Source of the DNA: an uncultured Bacteroides sp.
GTDB taxonomy: Bacteria; Bacteroidota; Bacteroidia; Bacteroidales; Bacteroidaceae
DNA: 41,415 nucleotides
Assembly: GCA_947574505.1 (NCBI GenBank)
Contig: CANPJW010000022.1
Coordinates: 1 to 41,415, forward strand
Direction of reading: 5' to 3'
Part shown: positions 25,395-32,401 of the stretch, in pieces
Position numbering within the stretch: the first letter of the stretch is position 1
Layout: every line of letters starts with the position of its first letter
Position numbers and translations under genes: made by a program
Notes under the pieces: model-generated
Seen by the model: only the letters and a program-made list of their open reading frames with translations
Databases searched by the model: none
What the model was told of the DNA's origin: nothing

Positions 25395-26402
25395 ATGAAA
25401 TCTAGTATTTTATTTAGTAGTGCTGGACGGCGTGGTCGCTTGCTCCGTAACGCACAAGAATCAATCGGCTCAAAATGTGATATCAATGCAACCGATAATA
25501 ACGCAACGGCTCCTGCACTGTACTTTGCGACAAACGAATATGTTGTTCCGCGTATCAATGCTCCCGAGTATGTTGACACGCTACTTGATATTTGCAAAAA
25601 AGCCAATGTAAAAGCTATAACTACTCTCATTGATCCAGAGATTGAAGTCCTTTCTGCGAACCGTGAGAAATTCTTGGAGGCTGGCGTGTTGCCGCTTTGT
25701 CCTGCTGACGAGATTACTGCCCGTTGCTGTTTTGATAAGTATGAGATGTTCAAATATCTCACAGAGAAAGGTATTCCTACTCCATTGACTTACCATGACT
25801 TTGATGAATTTAAGAAAGGGGTAGCTGAAGGTAAAATTTCTTTCCCTATATTCATGAAACCTATTTGTGGTAGTGGTAGTGTTGGTGCTCATAAAGTGAA
25901 TACTATGGAGCAGGCTGAGGCTGATTGGTTCTCCGGTGAACATGATTACATTATTCAGGAGTTGATGACTGAAGGAGACTGCGATGCAGATGTTTATGTA
26001 GATGCTATTAGCCATAAGGCTGTCGCTGCTTTCTTAAAACGTAAGATTGAAACTCGTATTGGAGGAGCTAGTAAAACAATTTCTTACAAAGATCCGGTGT
26101 TATTTGCTTTTATTGAGAAGATCGCCTCTGTGTTCAAGTTTTGCGGTCCGCTTGATATGGATTTTTTCATTAAAGACGGCCAGTATTATTTATCAGAAGT
26201 AAATCCTCGTTTTGGTGGTGCTTATTTACATGCGTATGGGGCGGGTGTTGATTTCTTCCCTCTTATCTGGAACAATATGAATGGGATAGAGAATGACTCT
26301 CAGATCGGTCAGTATGACGAAGATGTTCTTATGTTGATGTACGATGATGTGGTCATACGAAAGAAATCTGAATTAGTTAATGACAATTTCTCAATACTGT
26401 AA
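25395..26402 (+). CDS. ATP-grasp ligase (carbamoyl-phosphate-synthase-like)
   Basis: A 335-residue ATP-grasp protein. The N-terminal pre-ATP-grasp fold starts MKSSILFSSAGRRGRLLRNA. The ATP-binding loop is FPIFMKPICGSGSVGAHKV near residue 150. The metal-binding end motif is LSEVNPRFGGAY near 266. ATG 25395 is chosen; an earlier ATG at 25350 overlaps the decarboxylase gene. Such proteins form amide or thioester bonds by way of acyl-phosphates. Here it may join a carboxylate, such as an amino acid, to an amino group on the capsule sugar. That role is inferred only from context. Confidence 0.82.
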   Translation: MKSSILFSSAGRRGRLLRNAQESIGSKCDINATDNNATAPALYFATNEYVVPRINAPEYVDTLLDICKKANVKAITTLIDPEIEVLSANREKFLEAGVLPLCPADEITARCCFDKYEMFKYLTEKGIPTPLTYHDFDEFKKGVAEGKISFPIFMKPICGSGSVGAHKVNTMEQAEADWFSGEHDYIIQELMTEGDCDADVYVDAISHKAVAAFLKRKIETRIGGASKTISYKDPVLFAFIEKIASVFKFCGPLDMDFFIKDGQYYLSEVNPRFGGAYLHAYGAGVDFFPLIWNNMNGIENDSQIGQYDEDVLMLMYDDVVIRKKSELVNDNFSIL

Positions 26403-26472
26403 AAACAAATTTGGAATAGAGTTATCTCCTATCTTTAATAGATAGGAGAGTAGTAACAATTGGAATAAGATT

Positions 26473-27738
26473 ATGAGTTACATTCCTGAAAAAACAATTT
26501 ATCTCTGTCTTGCTCACATGAGCGAAGACGGAATTGAACAGAAATACGTAAAGGAAGCATTTGATACTAACTGGGTGGTTCCTTTGGGACCTAACGTAAA
26601 TGCTTTCGAAGAAGATTTGAAGAACTTTGTAGGCGGACAGAATGAGGTTGTTGCACTTTCGGCAGGTACGGCAGCTGTTCATCTGGCATTGATTGGCTGT
26701 GGTGTTCAGGCAGGTGATGAAGTATTGGTACAAAGCTTTACCTTTTGTGCTTCGTCGCATCCGATAACTTATCTTGGTGCAAAGCCTGTGTTCATTGGCT
26801 CCGAAAAGGATACTTGGAACATGGATCCGATATTATTGGAGGAGGCTATAAAAGATCGTATCGCCAAAACCGGTAAGAAACCGAAGGCTATTGTTCCTGT
26901 GGCACTTTATGGTATGCCTTACGATTGCGAGAAAATCATGGAGATTGCAAACAGATATGGGATTCCAGTTGTTGAGGATGCCGCAGAGGGATTTGGTAGC
27001 AGATTCGATGGTAAGGTGTTGGGTACTTTTGGAAAGTTTGGTGTATTGTCATTTAACGGTAATAAGATGATAACCACATCCGGTGGTGGCGCTTTGATTT
27101 GCCGGAATGCGGAGGACAAAAATACCATTATGTGGTATGCGACTCAGGCCCGTGATGCTTATCCTTACTATCAACATACGGCCATTGGGTATAATTATCG
27201 TATGAGTAACATTTGTGCCGGTATTGGGCGTGGTCAGATGACTGTGGCAGATGCGCATATTGCCCACCACAAGCATGTTCAGGCATTGTATGAGGAACTG
27301 CTGATGGATGTGGAAGGTATTCATATCCACAAGCAGCCCGTGGATGCACGCTATGATTCTAACTTTTGGTTATGTACGGCCACTATTGACTCTGATGTAA
27401 AGATTGTGGGTCAGGAGAATGCTTATAAGGAAGTTGTTAAGACTGCTGTGGGTGGTGCTGCCGGTGTGATTAAAGCTGTAGACTGTGCTACGACGGATTG
27501 CCAGCCTAATGAGAATGTGGAGGCACTCCGTGTATTCATGCTTTCAAAGAGGATTGAGGCACGTCCTGTATGGAAGCCGATGCACAAGCAACCGGTTTAT
27601 GCGGATGCTCCTTTCTATACGAACGGAGTAGAAGAGGAAATCTTCAAAGTTGGATTTTGCCTTCCTGCCGGACCGTATGTAACTGATGATGATGTGCATT
27701 ATATCGTAGAGAAAATCAAAGAAGCGATTGTGAGATAA
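26473..27738 (+). CDS. DegT/DnrJ/EryC1-type sugar aminotransferase (PglE/WcfR-like)
   Basis: A 421-residue PLP aminotransferase. The family start IYLCLAHMSEDGIEQKYVKE and VVPLGPNVNAFEEDL are followed by ALSAGTAAVHLAL (cofactor phosphate binding), VEDAAEGFG (Asp to the PLP nitrogen) and LSFNGNKMITTSGGGAL, where the Lys near residue 198 forms the Schiff base. The length fits the family. It converts a 4-keto-6-deoxy UDP-sugar to the 4-amino sugar using glutamate. The keto sugar would come from the dehydratase at 3805 and the product would go to the transferase at 23568. It is the last capsule gene. Confidence 0.9.
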   Translation: MSYIPEKTIYLCLAHMSEDGIEQKYVKEAFDTNWVVPLGPNVNAFEEDLKNFVGGQNEVVALSAGTAAVHLALIGCGVQAGDEVLVQSFTFCASSHPITYLGAKPVFIGSEKDTWNMDPILLEEAIKDRIAKTGKKPKAIVPVALYGMPYDCEKIMEIANRYGIPVVEDAAEGFGSRFDGKVLGTFGKFGVLSFNGNKMITTSGGGALICRNAEDKNTIMWYATQARDAYPYYQHTAIGYNYRMSNICAGIGRGQMTVADAHIAHHKHVQALYEELLMDVEGIHIHKQPVDARYDSNFWLCTATIDSDVKIVGQENAYKEVVKTAVGGAAGVIKAVDCATTDCQPNENVEALRVFMLSKRIEARPVWKPMHKQPVYADAPFYTNGVEEEIFKVGFCLPAGPYVTDDDVHYIVEKIKEAIVR

Positions 27739-27999
27739 TAGTTTCGACCATTAATATAATAAGCAAGAGAATATGTGGCGGAATATCAAAGAAATATGTA
27801 GGTCCCTGAACTCATGATATATTCATGAATTCCCTGCATTATATGAGTTGGGAAGAATACAGCGGTATATTCCTGACTTATCCCCTCATATTGGTGTAAA
27901 ACCGATATGTGTTTGTATGTGAAATATATCAACTGTCTGTGAAGATAGTTGATATATTAGTTTTAGGGGGGGTATATCGTGGAATTCGATATTTTTTCG
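27739..27999. other. Gene-free interval after the capsule operon
   Basis: About 260 bases without a credible gene. It holds spaced inverted repeats: AACTCAT (27809-27815) with ATGAGTT (27843-27849), and the longer hairpin annotated at 27923-27958. A run of seven G follows at 27966-27972. It probably contains the end of the capsule transcript and the promoter of the next gene. Confidence 0.6.
27923..27964 (+). terminator. 12-bp hairpin followed by TTTT, candidate capsule operon terminator
   Basis: AATATATCAACT (27923-27934) and AGTTGATATATT (27947-27958) are perfect arms around a 12-base loop, followed by AG and four T. The stem is A+T-rich and the T run is short, so termination may be weak. 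A DNA-level recombination or protein site is also possible. Confidence 0.45.
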
Positions 28000-28007
28000 T
28001 AGCTTTG
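28000..28007 (+). promoter_or_regulatory. Bacteroides -7 box (TAGCTTTG) before the AAA-ATPase gene
   Basis: TAGCTTTG matches TAnnTTTG. Transcription would begin near 28014, just before the ATG at 28025. No clear -33 box is seen. A G7 run lies about 28-34 bases upstream, at the -33 distance. Confidence 0.55.
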
Positions 28008-28024
28008 TGACAAAGATTACTGAT

Positions 28025-29590
28025 ATGGAAGATTTGCACAGATTATATCCCATCGGGATACAGACATTTTCAGAAATACGGGAAGAAAATTATCTTTATA
28101 TTGATAAGACGGAGTATGTTTACCGGATGACACACTTCTCTTCTAAATATATGTTCTTGAGTCGTCCGCGACGTTTCGGTAAGTCACTGTTGACTTCTAC
28201 ATTGCATAGCTATTTTTCCGGTCGTAAAGAACTTTTTCATGGGCTGGCTATAGAGAAATTGGAGAAAGAGTGGACGGAATATCCGGTATTGCATTTTGAT
28301 ATGAGTACGGCCAAGCATGTGGATAAGGAGCAACTGCTGCAAGAATTAAATCTGAAACTTGCTAATTATGAGTCCTTCTATGGAAAGGATAAAGAGGAAG
28401 TTAATCCTAATCAACGTCTGATGGGGGTGATTAAGCGTGCTTACAAACAGACTGGCAAAAAAGTAGTTGTCCTTATTGACGAATACGATGCTCCTTTGCT
28501 TGATGTGATGCATGAACGAGAGAATCTCCACGTGTTGCGTAATATAATGCGTAATTTTTATAGCCCTTTGAAGGCTTGCGATCCCTATCTTCGCTATGTA
28601 TTCCTGACTGGTATAACTAAATTCTCCCAACTTAGCATCTTTAGCGAATTGAATAACATTAAGAATGTTAGTATGGATGAGTCTTATGCCGCTATTTGTG
28701 GCATTACACAAGATGAGATGCTTACCCAAATGAAAGATGATATAGAGCAGTTGGCGAAAAAGATGGATGTCGGGTTTGAAGAAGTAGTTGTGAAGTTGAA
28801 AGAAAACTACGACGGATATCATTTCACCTATCCGTCTCCTGATGTCTATAATCCATTTAGTTTGCTTAATGCTTTTGCAGATGGAAAATTCAATTCTTAC
28901 TGGTTTGGAAGCGGCACACCTACCTATCTGTTAAAGATGTTGGATAAGTTTAACGTGGAACCTTCTGAAATAGGACGTAAGCAGGCAAAAGTTTCTGCTT
29001 TCGATGCTCCTACCGAAACGATGACTGCTATTACTCCATTGTTGTATCAGAGTGGTTATATCACTATTAAAGATTATGATAAGGAATTGGATATCTATAC
29101 GCTTGATATTCCCAATAAAGAAGTGCGGTTAGGATTGATGGAGAGCCTTCTTCCTCATTATGTTGCCAATAATGCAGAGGAAGCCAATACTATGGTGGCT
29201 TATCTTTCGCGTGATATCCGGAATGGTGATATGGATGCCGCATTGCATCGTTTGCAGACATTCTTGTCTACTATTCCCCAATGTGACAATACGAAGTATG
29301 AAGGTCATTATCAGCAAATGTTTTATGTTATATTCAGTTTATTGAATTTCTATGTAGACGTGGAAGTCCGTACTCCCCGGGGACGGGTGGATATGGTGCT
29401 GCGCACAAAGACTACATTGTATGTGATGGAACTGAAACTGGATAAGAATGCGGATATGGCGATGGGACAGATTGATTTGAAGAATTATCCGGAACGTTTT
29501 GCTTTGTGTGGACTGCCTGTCGTGAAGGTGGCTGTCAATTTTGATAGCGAACGTTGTACAATAGGGGAGTGGAGGATAGAAAGAGAATAA
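28025..29590 (+). CDS. AAA-ATPase-like protein with C-terminal PD-(D/E)XK nuclease-like domain
   Basis: A 521-residue protein of the abundant Bacteroidota family (AAA-ATPase_like plus PDDEXK_9). It begins LYPIGIQTFSEIREENYLYI. The P-loop is FLSRPRRFGKSLLTSTL near residue 45, and the Walker B-like VVLIDEYDAPL is near 155. The C-terminal domain has EVRTPRGRVDMVLRTKTTLY then VMELKLDKNADMAMGQI, matching the D-x(n)-ExK nuclease core. A GTG at 28007 lies inside the -7 box, so ATG 28025 is the better start. The biological role of the family is not established. It is not an obvious capsule gene. Confidence 0.88.
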   Translation: MEDLHRLYPIGIQTFSEIREENYLYIDKTEYVYRMTHFSSKYMFLSRPRRFGKSLLTSTLHSYFSGRKELFHGLAIEKLEKEWTEYPVLHFDMSTAKHVDKEQLLQELNLKLANYESFYGKDKEEVNPNQRLMGVIKRAYKQTGKKVVVLIDEYDAPLLDVMHERENLHVLRNIMRNFYSPLKACDPYLRYVFLTGITKFSQLSIFSELNNIKNVSMDESYAAICGITQDEMLTQMKDDIEQLAKKMDVGFEEVVVKLKENYDGYHFTYPSPDVYNPFSLLNAFADGKFNSYWFGSGTPTYLLKMLDKFNVEPSEIGRKQAKVSAFDAPTETMTAITPLLYQSGYITIKDYDKELDIYTLDIPNKEVRLGLMESLLPHYVANNAEEANTMVAYLSRDIRNGDMDAALHRLQTFLSTIPQCDNTKYEGHYQQMFYVIFSLLNFYVDVEVRTPRGRVDMVLRTKTTLYVMELKLDKNADMAMGQIDLKNYPERFALCGLPVVKVAVNFDSERCTIGEWRIERE

Positions 29591-29694
29591 ATATATGGAC
29601 TCTCCATTTATACATTAAGCCGGGTGCGTGCTAAAAGATAGATATTAGCCGGTATTTTTTGCTTTTGAGCAAAAGAACTTCGCTTGCCAAGCTG

Positions 29695-29702
29695 TATCTT
29701 TG
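29695..29702 (+). promoter_or_regulatory. Bacteroides -7 box (TATCTTTG) before the acyltransferase
   Basis: TATCTTTG matches TAnnTTTG and lies 36 bases before the ATG at 29738. A perfect CTTTTG-AG-CAAAAG hairpin is just upstream (29662-29675). No convincing -33 box is at the standard distance. Confidence 0.55.
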
Positions 29703-29737
29703 CCATCTGAAAATATTAATTAAACAATAAAAAACAG

Positions 29738-30910
29738 ATGTCGAACGTTTCTTCTTCAGCTTTTGCAGACACTAAAGCACATTATGATCTTCTTGACGGA
29801 CTTCGTGGCGTGGCGGCTCTCATGGTTATATGGTATCATATATTTGAAGGCTATGCTTTTGCGGAAGTCAGTAATTCCGCTGGTAGTGGTATGATTGAGA
29901 CTTTCAATCACGGGTATTTGGCCGTTGATTTTTTCTTTATCCTTTCGGGCTTTGTTATCGGTTATGCCTATGATGACCGTTGGGGTGAGAGCATGACAAT
30001 GAAAAAATTCTTCAAACGCCGTTTGATACGTCTTCATCCTATGGTAATCATAGGTGCTGTTCTGGGGGCTGTCGCATTTTATCTTCAGGGGTGTGTGCAA
30101 TGGGATGGAACACACGTTGCCATATCAATGGTTATGCTGTCTCTTCTCTGCACGATATTCTTTATTCCTGCGATGCCGGGTGTAGGTTATGAAGTCCGCG
30201 GAAATGGTGAAATGTTCCCGTTGAACGGGCCTTGCTGGTCATTGTTCTTTGAATATATAGGTAATATCCTTTATGCCCTGTTTATTCGTCGTTTGTCGAA
30301 CAGGGCGTTGACGGTACTTGTAGTCTTGTTGGGAATCGCGTTGGCATTATTCGCTGTCTTCAATGTTTCAGGTTATGGGAATATCGGAGTGGGATGGACA
30401 TTGGACGGCGTGAATTTCTTAGGCGGATCATTGAGGATGCTTTTCCCTTTCTCTTTGGGTATGCTTCTGTCGCGTAACTTCAAACCCGTCAGGCTGAAAG
30501 GTGCATTTTGGATATGCGCCATTGTCTTGATTGCTTTGTTTTCGGTTCCTTATCTGGAAGGTGCAGAGCCGTTTTGCGTAAATGGTGCTTATGAAGCATT
30601 TTGTGTTATCATAGCTTTCCCTATTCTTGTCTGGCTGGGAGCATCGGGAATCACTACGGATAAGAAGTCGACCGCGATATGTAAGTTCCTGGGAGATATA
30701 TCTTATCCGATTTATGTGGTTCATTATCCGCTTATGTATTTGTTCTATGCATGGTTGATTAAAAATAAGCTTTACTCTTTGGAAGAAACTTGGGAAGTGG
30801 CTTTGTGTGTTTACGCATTGAGTGTTGTATTGGCTTGTCTGTGCCTGAAGTTGTATGATGAACCTGTACGGAAATGTCTGGCTAAACGCTTGCTGCATAA
30901 AAAGCTGTAA
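29738..30910 (+). CDS. OafA-like membrane acyltransferase
   Basis: A 390-residue Acyl_transf_3 protein of standard length. The N-terminal motif is YDLLDGLRGVAALMVIWYHI with the family Arg and His. The second motif is NHGYLAVDFFFILSGFVIGY, and about ten to eleven membrane helices follow. It has its own promoter and a terminator, so it lies outside the capsule operon. Its less A+T-rich composition also differs from the four capsule acyltransferases. It may modify another surface glycan or act on the capsule in trans. The substrate is unknown. Confidence 0.87.
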   Translation: MSNVSSSAFADTKAHYDLLDGLRGVAALMVIWYHIFEGYAFAEVSNSAGSGMIETFNHGYLAVDFFFILSGFVIGYAYDDRWGESMTMKKFFKRRLIRLHPMVIIGAVLGAVAFYLQGCVQWDGTHVAISMVMLSLLCTIFFIPAMPGVGYEVRGNGEMFPLNGPCWSLFFEYIGNILYALFIRRLSNRALTVLVVLLGIALALFAVFNVSGYGNIGVGWTLDGVNFLGGSLRMLFPFSLGMLLSRNFKPVRLKGAFWICAIVLIALFSVPYLEGAEPFCVNGAYEAFCVIIAFPILVWLGASGITTDKKSTAICKFLGDISYPIYVVHYPLMYLFYAWLIKNKLYSLEETWEVALCVYALSVVLACLCLKLYDEPVRKCLAKRLLHKKL

Positions 30911-30929
30911 TGAATAATAGAAACAGGAA

Positions 30930-30979
30930 CGGGTGTCAAAAGAAGGTAAATACATGACCTTTTGACACCCGCTTGCTTT
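30930..30979. terminator. Bidirectional hairpin terminator between convergent genes
   Basis: CGGGTGTCAAAAG (30930-30942) and CTTTTGACACCCG (30959-30971) are perfect 13-bp arms with a 16-base loop, between the stops of the acyltransferase and the serine dehydratase. It should end transcription from both sides. Confidence 0.85.
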
Positions 30980-30985
30980 TTATAG

Positions 30986-32194
30986 TTACATCTGCTGATA
31001 ATCTTTTGCCAGTCCGCCTTCGCTTGTTTCTTTGTAGAGTGACGGCAGGTCGTGTCCGGTCTGTTTCATTACTTGCACCACTTTGTCGAAAGAAACACGG
31101 TGCATCCCGTCTGTAAAGGCTGAGTAAAGATTGGCATCCAATGCACGGGCAGCGGCGTAGGCGTTGCGTTCGATGCAGGGGATTTGTACCAATCCGCATA
31201 CGGGGTCGCAAGTCATTCCCAAGTGGTGCTCAAGTCCCATCTCGGCAGCATACTCGATTTGTGCCGGGCTACCACCGAATAGCTGGCTGGCGGCAGCCGA
31301 AGCCATGGCGCAGGCAACGCCTACTTCTCCTTGACAGCCTACTTCCGCGCCGGAGATAGAAGCGTTGAACTTGACGATGTTTCCGATTAAGCCGGCAGTG
31401 GCCAATGCCCGCAAGATACGCATGTCGCTGAAATCGCGGCTTTTCTGTAAATGATAAAGCACGGCAGGCATCACACCGCACGAACCGCAGGTCGGTGCAG
31501 TCACAATCTTTCCGCCGGAAGCGTTCTCTTCACTTACCGCTAAGGCGTAAGAAAAGACAAGCCCTCTGGATTGGAGAGATTGCTTATAACCGGTGGCACG
31601 TATATAATAGGTGGAGGCTTTTCGTCTGAGGTTTAATGGGCCGGGCAGTACGCCTTCCGCTTCCAGGCCGCGGTGGATGGCATCTTTCATTGTGCTCCAT
31701 ACCTCTGCCAGATAGTCCCATATATCTTCGTTCTCACATTCTTTCACGTATTCCCAATAACTTTTCCCGGTACGTTCGCACCATTGCAGTATCTCGGTCA
31801 TGTTGTTCATGCCGTATACTTCCGTGCTTTCGATTGTCTGGGTGTTGTTGTTTTCTGCCAGTGCGCCGCCGCCTATGCTGTAAACAGTCCAGTTCTCGGT
31901 AACTTTATTATTGGCGTCAAAGGCTGCAAATGTCATTCCATTAGGATGGAAAGGCAGGAATACTTTGGGCTGCCATATGATTTCTACCGGAGCGGCAGGT
32001 TGCAGGGTGTCTATGATGGCTACATCTGTCATGTGTCCTTTTCCCGTAGCGGCCAAACTGCCATAGAGGGTGACTTTAAAAGAAGTGGCGTCCGGATGAC
32101 GCTCCAGAAACATTTCAGCAGCTTTACGTGGTCCCATTGTGTGGCTACTGGAAGGGCCTGTGCCTATCCTATATAGCTCTTTGATTGATTTCAT
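30986..32194 (-). CDS. sdaA: L-serine dehydratase (iron-sulfur, single chain)
   Basis: A 402-residue L-serine ammonia-lyase with the beta and alpha domains fused. It converts L-serine to pyruvate and ammonia in the cytoplasm. The N-terminal motif is IGTGPSSSHTMGPRKAAEMF. The alpha domain carries TAPTCGSCGVMPAVL, EVGCQGEVGVACAMA and MTCDPVCGLVQIPCIERNA, whose cysteines bind the 4Fe-4S cluster. The length is slightly below that of E. coli SdaA, as is common in Bacteroidota. It is convergent with the acyltransferase and separated from it by a strong terminator. Confidence 0.95.
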   Translation of the reverse strand: MKSIKELYRIGTGPSSSHTMGPRKAAEMFLERHPDATSFKVTLYGSLAATGKGHMTDVAIIDTLQPAAPVEIIWQPKVFLPFHPNGMTFAAFDANNKVTENWTVYSIGGGALAENNNTQTIESTEVYGMNNMTEILQWCERTGKSYWEYVKECENEDIWDYLAEVWSTMKDAIHRGLEAEGVLPGPLNLRRKASTYYIRATGYKQSLQSRGLVFSYALAVSEENASGGKIVTAPTCGSCGVMPAVLYHLQKSRDFSDMRILRALATAGLIGNIVKFNASISGAEVGCQGEVGVACAMASAAASQLFGGSPAQIEYAAEMGLEHHLGMTCDPVCGLVQIPCIERNAYAAARALDANLYSAFTDGMHRVSFDKVVQVMKQTGHDLPSLYKETSEGGLAKDYQQM

Positions 32195-32213
32195 GATTGA
32201 AAGTGTGTTTTCG

Positions 32214-32333
32214 TTAATACCAATTTTTCTTTTTGCCTGACAAATATACGATAATACCGATAATTCCTATCACAAACCAGGCAAATAAATATCCATATCG
32301 CCAATCTAATTCGGGCATCCATTTATAGTTCAT
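32214..32333 (-). pseudogene. C-terminal remnant of a CorA-type magnesium transporter
   Basis: A short frame of 39 residues starts at an ATG reading MNYKWMPELDWRYGYLFAWF, followed by a second hydrophobic stretch and a basic end (SGKKKNWY). It closely resembles the C-terminus of CorA: the GMN motif, the MPEL-W-YGY loop, the last membrane helix and the basic tail. Gly of GMN is Arg here. The frame stays open about 19 codons further upstream but then meets the mutS2 end, so the large N-terminal domain is gone. It may be a relic or, less likely, an expressed small membrane protein. Confidence 0.6.
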
Positions 32334-32401
32334 CCGTAAATCGTTGTTGGAGATATAAAGGTTTACCGATGAAGAAAGCGTTTTCCGGCAGATTTTGCAG
32401 A

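Noticed and set aside
28000..29600. The AAA-ATPase/PD-(D/E)XK gene as a restriction or phage-defence system
   Set aside because: It stands alone, with no methyltransferase or other defence partner, and this family is common with no established function.
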